A DNA stretch of 17,471 bases from Spongospora subterranea. Its lineage: Eukaryota > Endomyxa > Phytomyxea > Plasmodiophorida > Plasmodiophoridae. Shown here one piece after another: positions 1 to 9,708 of the stretch (the first letter of the stretch is position 1; each line of letters opens with the position of its first letter). The position numbers and the translations under genes were made by a program. The notes beneath the pieces are model-generated. The model worked only from the letters and a program-made list of their open reading frames with translations, was not told the origin of the DNA and did no database searches. The DNA lies in assembly GCA_900404475.1 (NCBI GenBank), contig OUQQ01000444.1, positions 1-17,471 of the forward strand, given 5' to 3'.

Positions 1-768
1 ATATTGTATCAATGTTTCGCAAATTCTATCGACGCAATCTATCACCAAAAAAATCGCCAATCGGTTTTTTATCGTTAAAGGGTACATTAGACAAAAGCTC
101 TATCGTTGTAGTCGGTTTTAAATCATTTCTTGAGATATGATAAGCAGCGTTATGAAAGCCCAACTGCTCTTTATGGCAATTATCGCGGTTAGCATCATCC
201 AGTTAGCGTTGCACATCTCCCGTTGCTTGCAACGATGTCACCCAAAATCAGTACAATTTTACTGAAGGTGAAGAGCGACGAATCGAAAATGCAGAGTCAG
301 ATGCCAGTGGAACTTTTGACTGTGTATGAACAACACGACATCCAGCACTTGACAGAATTGATTTGAAGCCGCTAAACTGAGTTCAGATACCAAAATAAGT
401 GAACCATTACTTTGAAAAAAACATCCATGGCAACCTACACCGCTCTCGTATCGAAGTTTGTGAATGGACGCAGTTCATCTATCTCAGCAAAATAAACGTC
501 AGTTTATTTCCATCGGAGCGATGATTCCATATGTGTGTCATTCAACGATGCCGAGCGTTTAAACCATGTGACGATTCTCCCTGGCAGGAAGGCAACTTCC
601 GTTGACATGGTTTGCTACTGTAGTCAGCGCGTCATGACTCTGCCGTATCGCCGAATATAAACTGTTTCGCCCTCCGTCGACACTGTGTACTGTACAATGA
701 TGTACCTTACGAAACTCACTTTATTAAGTCCGCCCATTTCTATTCTATCACGCGAACGTTATTCAAGA
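1..768. other. Upstream region without a convincing gene
   Basis: No conserved coding segment was recognised on either strand. The only notable element is a 37-codon ORF at 152-265 with a hydrophobic N-terminus, listed separately. The remainder should contain the 5' flank and promoter of the acyl-CoA oxidase gene. In-frame upstream ATGs for that gene occur at 697 and 700. No clear TATA box or initiator was identified. Confidence 0.5.
152..265 (+). CDS. Possible short secreted-peptide ORF (37 aa)
   Basis: The ORF starts MKAQLLFMAIIAVSIIQLAL, a charged residue followed by a long hydrophobic run like a signal peptide, then HISRCLQRC and a stop. The other two frames just downstream also stay open for some distance. 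One contains an EGEERR-type acidic/basic stretch near 265-285, so a spliced longer protein is possible, but no good GT/AG pair was settled. No homologue is recognised. It may be a chance ORF, since short hydrophobic ORFs are common in AT-rich DNA. Confidence 0.2.
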   Translation: MKAQLLFMAIIAVSIIQLALHISRCLQRCHPKSVQFY

Positions 769-3548
769 ATGGATGTCGACGTCGCAGGTATAAACCTTCT
801 GCTAGACACTCCTTACTACTGGAGCCATCGGCGTGCGGTAATGGAGTTCCTTGCAACCCATCCGATTTTCCGGAAGAGAGACTTTACTGTACGCTTTTCT
901 ACTTTCGCTGAATATTTTGCTCAGATTGTTGATTAGGGAATGAGTGTTTCAGAGCAAAGATCATTAGTCATGGAGCAAGTTCGCGTTTTCACACAAGAAT
1001 CCGGTTTGTTTTGCTTCAGAGATTACTGGGAAGTAAGGGTTCTAACCGATTGTTTTCGGAATGAAATAGTGATTCCATTGTTAGAATCCTGCTCGGTGGG
1101 CAGCAACACTGGAACCAGTTGCATATGTTGGCAATAACATGCTTACCAAATGCGGTGTGCTTTTCAGTTTGTAAGCACTTCAACAATTTTAAACTCCAAC
1201 GTTGTGATTCATGAATGTAATGTTATCAGATTCGGAGCGACGCTTGCAATAGTTGGCAGTGATTATCACCGAGAATCGTTATGTATGTGATTTTTTATTC
1301 CTATGAAGGTATCATTGTTCTGACCCACAAGCAGGGAAAGACGTGCAAACACTCAAGATGCGTGGTTGCTTTTGTCTTACTGAATTAGGCCATGGATCCG
1401 ACGCCCGATCGATAGAAACCGTAGCTGTCTTATGTGCGGAAACCAAAGAATTCATCCTAAATACGCCGTCTGATTCTGCTCAGAAATACTGGATAGGTGC
1501 TTGTAATTCGCATTTCTTTCCTTACGCTTCCCTTTATCAGTTACTCAAATCATGTTATCGGTCACCTTAAACAACAGGGTAATCTGGTGCCATAATTGAT
1601 ATTGTTATCTAGGTGGTCTGGCACTTCATTGCTCACATGGAATTGTGTTCGCTCAACTCTTCGTTGATGGCGTAAATGAAGGAGTCCATGCGTTCCTTGT
1701 TAGGCTACGCGATGAAAACAATAATGTGGTCTCTGGTGTACACATCATGGATTGTGGGGCGAAAAGCGGTCTGTAAATATTCATTTTCGTGTGGTGATTC
1801 CTTAAATCAAATTCAGGGCTTAACGGGGTATAAACCTGTTATTACTTCGACAACTTTTTTTGTTGTTTAAGAATCCGTTTCGCCACAGGTGGACAACGGA
1901 AGGTTATGGCTGACCAATGTAAGAATTCCTCGTGATGCTCTAGTTGATCGCAATTCGCACGTTGGCGAAGACGGTCGATACGTATCTGAGATTAGCTCCC
2001 CTGCGGAAAGGTTTGCCAAGATGATCGGGCAACTGGTTTTGGGCAGAATAGGTATTCAGTATTATCAAATTATTGGGCTACAAACTCACCGCTTCCATTA
2101 GGTGTAGCTATTTCCGCCATTAGCTTTGCCAAACTTGGATTGGCAATAGCCTTGCGTTATGCGTTTACACGAAAACAGTTTGCCATTTCTCCAGGGCAAC
2201 CTGAAACCCCTATCATTGAATACTCAAGCCATCAGATACGGCTTATCCCGCTGCTAGCGAAAACTTACGCGATAAATCTGGCAACAAATGATATAACACG
2301 GGTTCCTATTTGACGACTTGCTTGCACTAACAGCAATTCAGCTTAAACTTCAGGAAGTTTTTATGGAGATGAAGAAACAAGGTATCAATCTCTGCCAGTA
2401 CCTAGAAACCATGAACAAGGATCTTCATGTGTTAGCTTCCGGAATAAAACCGTTGTCTACTTGGCACAGGTAACTGACGTCTGGCGCTCATTTCTTGCTC
2501 ACACAATGCTTTAGACAGCGTGTTTTGCAAACTTGTCGAGAATGCTGCGGTGGCCAGGGTCTGTTAGCTGCTAATCTGATTGGAAATCTGATGTCAGACA
2601 CAGAAATTGACGTCACCTGGGAAGGCGATAATTCAGTTTTGCTGCAGTTAGCATCAATCATATTTATGACATTTCTTCTATGTTCATTGTTTTCAGACAG
2701 GTTTCGCTTGCGCTGCTTAAGGATTATGGAAAACTTCTCAAGGCGAAATCTGCATTTGCGATTTTCATGGAATACTATGGATTTTTTAGACGGAACAGCA
2801 TCAGTTTGTCGGGATATAGAGTTATTGATCTCTATGTCACAGCCCTTGCATTTAGACAGAAGACATTGCTAATGGAGGCAGGTTCAATATTTCGCGATGG
2901 AGCTAAATTACCCAGAAATCCTCAAAACAAGCTCAAGGTTCTCAATAAGTGTTTACCGATACTGCTTGGATTAGGCATCGCGCATATGGAACATGAAGTA
3001 CTAGTCCGATTCAAGGCAATAGTTGAGGGTGGTAACAACCCAATCCTTTCGAAAATCTGTCTTTTGAGTGCCGTCGATGTTGTAAATCAGAACATGGCAT
3101 TTTATTTGGAGAAACAATATTTTAATAGTAACGACGCCGGATCAATGNGCTCAAGGTTCTCAATAAGTGTTTACCGATACTGCTTGGATTAGGCATCGCG
3201 CATATGGAACATGAAGTACTAGTCCGATTCAAGGCAATAGTTGAGGGTGGTAACAACCCAATCCTTTCGAAAATCTGTCTTTTGAGTGCCGTCGATGTTG
3301 TAAATCAGAACATGGCATTTTATTTGGAGAAACAATATTTTAATAGTAACGACGCCGGATCAATGCGGCAACTACTTCAGGAATTATGCGCCGAGCTGCA
3401 ACCCAACGCTCTTCAGTTGATCGATGCGTTCAAAATCCATCCAAATTTTCTTGACGCTCCAATAGCAAATGATTGGCTGGCCGCAAACACTAAGGACCGA
3501 GTCCCAGGAGATTCCAGTGTAAAATGCGATCATCGATCGAAATTATAA
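769..3548 (+). CDS. Peroxisomal acyl-CoA oxidase, 12 exons
   Basis: FAD enzyme of peroxisomal beta-oxidation, making trans-2-enoyl-CoA and H2O2 from acyl-CoA. Exons: 769-888, 937-1032, 1085-1170, 1230-1282, 1335-1496, 1613-1768, 1817-1827 (11 nt), 1889-2051, 2102-2301, 2342-2469, 2515-2646, 2697-3548. All junctions keep frame. Without the artefactual 218 bp at 2931-3148 the protein is 646 aa, normal for the family. Visible landmarks are TELGHGSD (about residues 134-141), SAQKYWIGG, NGVDNGRLW, CGGQG and TWEGDN with the probable catalytic Glu (about 428). The C-terminus is HRSKL, a type 1 peroxisomal signal. The order resembles plant ACX3-like oxidases. I chose ATG 769 for its context (AAGAATGG); in-frame ATGs at 697 and 700 would add 23-24 residues. 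As printed, the last exon is frameshifted by the duplication. Confidence 0.93.
1817..1827 (+). other. 11-nt microexon of the acyl-CoA oxidase gene
   Basis: The exon GGCTTAACGGG completes a split Gly codon and encodes Leu-Asn-Gly, giving KSGLNGVDNG across three exons, the sequence expected in acyl-CoA oxidases. It is bounded by introns 1769-1816 (48 bp) and 1828-1888 (61 bp), both GT...AG. Joining the flanking exons directly leaves the wrong frame and loses the conserved residues, so the microexon is needed. Confidence 0.8.
2931..3365. repeat. Exact 217-bp tandem duplication around one N (likely assembly artefact)
   Basis: Bases 2931-3147 and 3149-3365 appear identical over 217 bp, with a single N at 3148 between them. 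The unit plus N is 218 bp, not a multiple of three, so it breaks the oxidase reading frame. Removing one unit and the N restores a continuous frame from the CGGQG region to the SKL terminus. Two overlapping contig ends placed side by side with a nominal gap would produce exactly this. A true recent tandem duplication cannot be excluded by sequence alone. Confidence 0.95.
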
Positions 3549-3576
3549 AACTGTCTCAAAACTTATAAAGCAATCA

Positions 3577-4963
3577 TCATTCTTTATATGTTTTTGTTTG
3601 GGTACGAGGCAATGTTTTCGCGCGAACATTGAGGTAAGTTCCCAGACAAAAAATTAAGCCTGCTATGATATATGCATTGGAAAAAGGTTTTGGGAAAAGT
3701 ATAAATGAAAGTACAACACTCAAGACCTGAGAATCAAGTCAGAATACGCCTGACATAGGTTCGGAGGCAATCAGACCTTTCGGAACGTGGTAATTGTAGT
3801 CGCCACAACAACGCCAAAACGTTTGATTATGGCCACAAAACAAAGGACGCCAGCGTAAACGAAAAGCATTCGAAGTGCAAAGTAGACGTAAATTCTAGGG
3901 TTTTCCCGGCAGAATGCATAGGCTTCAACGAATTCACCAGAAATCTGAAAGAGCCGATTCAAACTCCGCGATGCCTATCAAGAACAAACCAGTACCAGAA
4001 CTACAACAAAAGCAAGACCTGCTGAGAAGAGGTTTCCAAAAATCATTAGCTCGAGCATTGGCGCGTTGTGTGACTAAAGATAATTAAACCCTTTCCAAAC
4101 AATCAATTTCAAGTGTACCTGAAGCACATGCTCCTGTGAATTCGAATGCAACGTATCAAAAAATAGACTGTGATTCATGTAAATTTCTCGATTCGATTGA
4201 AAAAGCATCATACAGGGACTACCTTAATAAAACTATGCCAATGCCCATCCAAGAAAATTTGGGTGAAACATCAGCGTCTCCAAGTGAAAACAATATCGCT
4301 GAGACGACTAGCATTGTGCATGATATCCACTCCACCAAAGGATATCTGCAACGTCTTAGCATAGATGACGACACCATTACTAAACTGACCGCTTCTTGTA
4401 GATGAACACACTGCCCATCAGGACAACTATCAACTTTAGCGATTTGAATATTACTTGAGAAGGATAGTTCAGATATTGCAAACTCATATTAGTAAGGCCT
4501 CGTGCAAAAGTCATTGAACATGCGACTGTCAAATGGCTAGATATTGGTGCTCGTCTTGTAAATCCCGGCCCATTAGTTAACCTATGTTCGCCTGCGGCGA
4601 TCATCGCAAAGCCAAGCAGCTCAAATACTGTCATGTACCTGGGAACGGATGGGCTAAAAAAAATGGATGACGTGAAATGCGATTTTCATACCATCCAAAG
4701 GAAAATCCCTTGACGTTGCTGAACATGTTTTCTTCAACGCTGCCACAAAGTAGGAAAAAGACGAATACGCCACCAGAGAGAATCGAAAATTGAGCAAACA
4801 CTGGAAGCGAACTCAAGTTGACTCCCATGATTTTGATAGGGACCAGATGAGGTGCATCGGAGTTCGCCGAAGATCCTCTTTCAAGGTCGATCGACTTGGC
4901 ATCTTTGGTTTGTGGAACTTTCAATATTGCCATGGCGCCCCTTGGCCCTTTATGATGATGCAC
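3577..4963 (-). CDS. SLC35B-family nucleotide-sulfate/sugar transporter, 7 exons
   Basis: Multi-pass membrane protein of the ER/Golgi, most like SLC35B3/B2 (PAPS transporters), which exchange an activated nucleotide donor across the membrane. Exons on the minus strand: 4963-4692, 4638-4390, 4345-4223, 4167-4119, 4073-3996, 3944-3777, 3726-3577. All junctions keep frame, giving 362 aa from ATG 4963, or 352 from the in-frame ATG at 4933. Family-like stretches are TNMSLQYLNYPSQVIFKSLK, LGDADVSPNFSWMGIGIVL, NSQEHVL, then IIKRFGVVVATTITTFRK and FILFPKPFSNAYIIAGL. The tail ends KTYKE. Substrate (PAPS, UDP-sugar or other) cannot be fixed from sequence. The gene converges on the oxidase gene with 28 bp between stop codons. 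Confidence 0.88.
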
Positions 4964-5523
4964 TGTAAATCGCCCCGCGGAAAAAACCTGACTCAGACAC
5001 TAGATACACCGTGACGCAGATTGATACAGCCTCTCTGTAACATCCGTGGGCCATCGTGGGCGTCCCCTGGCAATATCGATATTTCGGTGACGGAATAGGC
5101 ATCTCTACCAATCCATGAATCGAATGTGCATACGAAAACGTCAGTTCTGAACTGTACAAATACAGACGTATTGCATGAATGCCGATTAGTCAATATTCCG
5201 TGATTTTTTAGGTTGACTTGACACTTTCGTGCGATCCAGTCATCATCATATTCCAATGACGCGTTACAACAGTTATGCAAATCACATTGTGAGGATCGAA
5301 GAAAACGCTGCCTTACCCGAAGCGATAATCATGGCCGATCCATTATTAGTTCCTCCTAGCGTAACGCATGAGACAGTGCTACGCTGGCACCTGCATGACT
5401 ACAGGATTACGCATTTTTATTGCGGCCTATTTGGTCACTGGGTGTCGTTGAACTGGAGCAGATTCAGAGAAGTGGAGCGGCGTTAGAGCGCTCTATCCCT
5501 ATAAGCGACTCCCGGTAGCACGG
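4964..5523. promoter_or_regulatory. Divergent intergenic region between transporter and E2F genes
   Basis: These 560 bp separate two genes that point away from each other, so they should hold both promoters. A 76-codon ORF from ATG 5256 to 5486 (+) is open but has no recognised family and is probably chance. No certain promoter motif was found. Confidence 0.35.
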
Positions 5524-6846
5524 ATGACAGAGCAGGTTGGCGCTATTGCACAGTCGTCTAATGACATCGCCAACCCCAACCGCTCCAAAAGACGGAAACC
5601 TTTACAAGCCGTTCAATCGATAGGTATCGCAACGAACTGTTTTGATTACATATTGCCGTATCATTGCCGTTGGTGCTGAACAATGGGTTTCCAGATGAAT
5701 TTGCCGAAATCTGTTCGTCATCACCGGTATTGGCTAATACTCTGTGTTCAGAGGATCAGTCAGCAGTCATTACCCCCGAAACTAGTGGAAGAATTGACAG
5801 CTCATTGGGGATTTTGACAAAAAAGTTTGTCGATCTCCTGCAGAAAGAAAGCTCAGGAATTCTAGATTTAAATGTTGCTGCTGCTAAGCTTGGTGTGTGA
5901 AACGGAGTGGTCGCGTTTTCACAACTAAACGAATTTGATTATTCAGATGTTCAAAAAAGGCGGATTTATGACATCACAAACGTTCTTGAAGGAATCGGTT
6001 AAAATGATATTTAAGTTATTGCCATGGTCCAGTATTTACTCTTCCATTTTAGGAATGATTGAAAAAAACTCCAAGAATATGATTCAGTGGAGCGGTTCTA
6101 CTGCCGGTAGGTGTACCAAAATCAACAGTTTCTCGATTAACCAGTTGGACAGGTTTTACCGATTCTTCCGAGCAAAAAAATGATTTAACTGCGGAAATTG
6201 CTCGCCTTGCTATCGACGAAAGAATAATTGATGGGTACTTAGAAAGAATGGACGCGTCTTTGAAGAGCGTGGAAGGTACGATAATGACTCGACCTTTAAC
6301 TGGCCGACATCATTTATTGGACAAATGTTCAGCTGAAGAAGCAACCTCGCATCTTGGTTATGTGACGTATGATGATATTCGTGCCAATTTAGGCAGATCT
6401 GGTGACACAATTCTAGCAGTTAAAGCTCCAACAGGCACTATACTGACTTTTCATGATCCTAAACAGGTCTATAAAGTGTTTTTGAACGGATGTTTTGCAT
6501 TAAGCATTTCTCAGGCTTCGTATGAATCCGAGATGAGGCATGAAATTTCACTGGAAAGTGTCAGTGACCCTGTGGATATATTTATTATTAGCAAACATAC
6601 TGTGAAGGTATTAGTGTTTTCAAAATCGTGTTTTGAAAACGTTTTATACTCAAATAGTTCTATTAGAGCTCTGATGGCAACCCCCCTTCAGTGTCATCCC
6701 TTCCAAAAGAACTGCCTTCAAGGCACGATGCTAACTTTCCAGAGTACCCTACTCTTGATCCGGATATGTATTTGGACTTGGAAGCCGCCGTGTTTTCCAA
6801 TGAACAATTATACGAACGTGAAGGAATGTCTGATCTGTATAAATGA
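5524..6846 (+). CDS. E2F transcription factor, 8 exons
   Basis: Cell-cycle transcription factor expected to bind TTTSSCGC-type sites as a heterodimer with a DP protein. Exons: 5524-5623, 5695-5892, 5947-5997, 6053-6106, 6153-6275, 6333-6466, 6515-6607, 6667-6846, in frame, 310 aa. Residues 20-25 (RSKRRK) look like a nuclear signal. The DNA-binding domain is about 65-131: SLGILTKKFVDLL, then QKRRIYDITNVLEGIG with the RRIYD signature of E2F rather than DP, then IQWSGS. A dimerisation helix follows (LTAEIARLAIDERIIDGYLE), then a marked box (LGYVTYDDIR, TILAVKAPTGT, DPVDIFIIS). The tail ends EGMSDLYK, resembling the EGxxDLF core of animal E2F Rb-binding motifs. The start is the ATG at 5524, because the exon carrying the DNA-binding domain has no in-frame ATG upstream. 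A DP partner gene is not in this window. Confidence 0.92.
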
Positions 6847-7211
6847 TATTAACAAACCCTATAGACAATGCTTTCGGGACGTTGCAAAAGATATTGCCGG
6901 CTAGTTTTTCAGTTGAAAACGCTGACAATGTCTGTTTCAATTGACCGAGCAGGCTTTTTACAGAATCCTGAGATTGTGTTTTCTGTTTTCTCACATTCTG
7001 TATTTTTTTCTGATGGCACATGTCTGTCAATGTGAAGTACAATGTAGTGTATATAGGACATAATGGTTCAGTGACTGTTGTTCGGCTGCGACTTCCGGTC
7101 CTTAATCGTCGTGTTATCGTGATAATCTCTATCCCAGCAAATCAATTGGGTTGTTAGTCCGTTGATGTGTTCTCAGGCCGACGGTGTCATAGATTGAGTA
7201 GCCATATATCT
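6847..7211. other. Intergenic region, nothing recognised
   Basis: This 365-bp spacer lies between the E2F stop and the phosphatase start, both on the plus strand. ORFs here are short and show no family motif. It should contain the E2F 3' end and the phosphatase promoter. Confidence 0.4.
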
Positions 7212-7939
7212 ATGCGAGGTGTTGACAAGAATCTCGACAAATGGTCTCAGGTGGAAGATTTTGGAACCAGAGTGTCTGGTACGTGCCTGTTACCAACCAA
7301 GGCGCTGTCAACGTAGGAGTATTTTCCTGATGCGCTGCTGAAGATATTCACTCTATTTTTGTCAACAATAGGGTTGAATCCCATGGACACACGGTTGAAA
7401 CGTTCCTCAGCGCAAATCCGAACGTATCCAGCATTATCGACCTTAGCTCGGAAGTGGAAGATTACAAAATCAGCGATCACTTCCCCAACGTTCGCCATCT
7501 AAAATTATCTTTTGAGTCGAAAGTCATCCCGAGCCAGCAGCATGTCGATAAATTCATCAATCTAGTACAAGACAATCTTCCGCTAGATCAGATCAATGTA
7601 AGACTAGTTTTTTCATGCATTTCGTTGTTATACTAATTGGTTTTCTATGGAACAGGGATTGATTGCAGTACATTGCCACTATGGGTATGGTCCGTCATTC
7701 CATAGATAATTAAATGTTCTCTTGTTGTATTGAATAAATCGGTGGTTAGGTTTAACAGGACAGGCTTCCTAGTATGCTGCTATTTGTGCCAAGTTCATCA
7801 TTTAACACCGAGCGACGCTATAAATCGATTTAAACTGGCAAGGCCACCCGGAATCAAGCACGAACATTTTCTAGCTGAGCTCTACAGGAGGTATTCGGGC
7901 AACGTCGAAGAAAGCAAAGAGGAAGATGCAACAACATAA
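7212..7939 (+). CDS. Small cysteine phosphatase, capping-triphosphatase/DUSP11-like, 4 exons
   Basis: Exons 7212-7312, 7372-7597, 7656-7684 and 7750-7939 join in frame to 181 aa. The P-loop HCHYGFNRTGF (residues 115-125, nucleophile Cys116, Arg122) is the HCX5R signature and appears only after the 65-bp intron 7685-7749 is removed. Further marks are DKWSQVEDFG and VSGTCLLPTKAL at the N-terminus, NVSSIIDLSSE in the middle, and ARPPGIKHEHFLAELYRRY near the C-terminus. This arrangement fits the RNA 5'-triphosphatase domain of metazoan-type capping enzymes and its relative DUSP11. No guanylyltransferase domain is attached, so it is either a free-standing RNA triphosphatase or a dual-specificity protein phosphatase. 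The acidic tail ends EESKEEDATT. The first intron (7313-7371) is the least certain junction. Confidence 0.85.
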
Positions 7940-8161
7940 ATCTACAAGGAATATGCACTTTTGACCAAATGTAATGGTAAAAAGCAACAAACAAGTCGAT
8001 GACGGTTAATATTATATAGAGATCAAGATTTATTATAATTTACATTTTAAATATATATATATATCCAACAAATAAATACATTCAATAATTCAATCGGAGT
8101 GTTTGGTAAACAGGCTAGTTAAACCGAAATTCTTCCGCATTCATGTCAATACCCTCATCCA
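7940..8161. terminator. Shared 3' region of convergent genes with poly(A)-like signals on both strands
   Basis: The phosphatase (+) and the DCAF4-like gene (-) end facing each other 222 bp apart. AATAAA lies on the plus strand at 8071-8076 and on the minus strand at 8034-8029, each about 130 bp past its own stop, so the two transcripts would overlap. An (AT)7 run at 8051-8064 sits between the signals. Function is inferred from motif and position only. Confidence 0.4.
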
Positions 8162-9461
8162 TTAGATGGTGTGGTGACTTTTAAACTCATATTGAGATAA
8201 TCCAGTAGAATGCCCCAAAAGCAACACCTGCGCTCCAGGAACCCAGCACAGCGGAGCTGAACTATGTTGAGTCTCAGGAGAAGCAAAAACAAGCGCCCCA
8301 GAAGTGATGTCAAAACAGCGAACAACGCGATCCGTTCCATGTGAGAAGAGTAAAGTTTGTGAATCGTCAACACAAGCTTTTACGGGGGAAAGCATTGGCG
8401 AAGATGGGTGGTTGATATAAGTTACAATTTCCGCCAATTTTCTGCGATCAAACATGCCTAAGGAACCATCCGAAGCGCCAACGAGGACGCGAGCGTTTCC
8501 ATATAACGGCTTAACCCAGGTTACGCTGCTTGGCAGTACAGTTCTGTCAACAGTTCGAGAAGGCGAACGAAGATCGACAGTCTCAAAACGTCCGGACCTA
8601 GTTCCGCAAAATACGATTGGTACATCTTCAGCCGAGACGGAAATGACATCGGAACCGATCCGCCCGATAGGTCGCTTTGACTTTGTCTCTGTATTGAGAA
8701 CAATCGCACTGTTACTAATACCAATCGCAATCGATTCGGAACGAGGGATTGGATCGCAAGTCCAAACGCTATGAGAAACCACTCCGTTAACCTTGTTACA
8801 TTGCGATGCAAAAACGCATTCGAAGATACCTTTTGCGAGGAAATGAAAAATTCAAGGCAACATCCGGATGGAGCACATTCTGAACAGATACTGATCCACC
8901 TTGCGTTGACCCCAAAGTAGAGTAGCAAGCATAACCGTTTCTGATACTTAAAGATGAAAACAGTGAGGTGGATTTGGCGGCGACGATAGATTCATTGTAG
9001 GACAGCGGATCAATTGAAAATGGAGATTGACGAGCATTGACAGAGTTCAGTTCAGATACACCAGCACCGGTTGTACTCGATCCACATGATACAATAACAT
9101 TGTTCCAGTAAGCTATAGCCTGATTTCCAGGCATGGTAGAAATTAGAGACGACCGTTCTTGAAAACACTTCATCATCGCAGACCGAGCATTGCATCCATT
9201 TCGCATGAAATACTGCTCCTTTAAACAGTGCGTATTACGCCTTTGTGTCATTTTGAACAACGAAGGACGTTCACGAACGACTTGATCATTGACCATATTA
9301 GGGTTAGAACTGGGCGTAGGTGTGGGTTGTACAGAAGATCTATTGTTCCGGTCTATAGCGAAATATCGGTTCAGAACCGGGTCAAACCGGAAACCCGGAA
9401 TCGCGGTTGGAATTGAGGTTGCGGATGGATTCACATGACGGGGGTTTCGTCTAGACGTCAT
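8162..9461 (-). CDS. DCAF4-like WD40 protein (CUL4-DDB1 adaptor candidate)
   Basis: The N-terminal part (from ATG 9461) contains IPGFRFDPVLNRYFAID, the PGF/Y-x-FDP-x-x-NRYF motif typical of DCAF4/WDR21. The second part (about 8787-8162) is a set of WD40 blades: VSHSVWTCDPIP, FCGTRSGRFETVDLRS, VLVGASDGSLGMFDRR, LLFSHGTDRVVRCFDI, ending SQYEFKSHHTI. VDLRS and FDRR resemble the WDxR motif used to dock on DDB1. The protein would be about 400 aa and act as a substrate receptor of a CUL4 ubiquitin ligase, by family knowledge. The two parts are in different frames, so an intron or error lies near 8790-8860. The best donor by position (GTATCT at about 8829) does not keep frame with the AG at 8789-8788, while a weaker donor GTTGCC at about 8859 does. 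Exact junction unresolved. Confidence 0.75.
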
Positions 9462-9708
9462 GCGAGTAGAACCAATAGAACGCACACTGACTAAGCAATG
9501 GCAGACCTCACTAAAATTCCCGAATTCTGAACAGCCCTTTGGCCAGTATAAACCGACTTTGGCGGTTTAGCAGAACAGATCCAGACGGATCAATAATGAA
9601 GCGCCAGATGTTCCTACCTGACAGTGACAACAGGTTCCGGACTTTTACCTTTGAAACTCCGTGAAGTGGTCTGGACCACCAACTCAAGTTGTGTTGGCAA
9701 CACTGGGG

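Noticed and set aside
2931..3365. A real tandem exon-segment duplication in the oxidase
   Set aside because: Identity over the whole unit, the lone N at the join and the frame disruption all favour an assembly join error.
4136..4405. 89-codon plus-strand ORF
   Set aside because: It lies antisense over exons 2-4 of the SLC35B-type transporter, whose spliced minus-strand frame gives clear family sequence. The plus frame shows no motif.
5229..5486. Plus-strand ORF upstream of the E2F gene
   Set aside because: It begins with GTG (first ATG at 5256) and matches no family. Codon content gives no sign of selection, and it lies in the expected promoter region.
6467..6514. 16 extra in-frame codons in the E2F marked box
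   Set aside because: The 48-bp segment is open in frame but has GT and AG ends and a typical intron length, and its translation interrupts the marked box, so it was treated as an intron.
8454..8774. 106-codon plus-strand ORF
   Set aside because: It is the antisense shadow of the WD40 part of the DCAF4-like gene.
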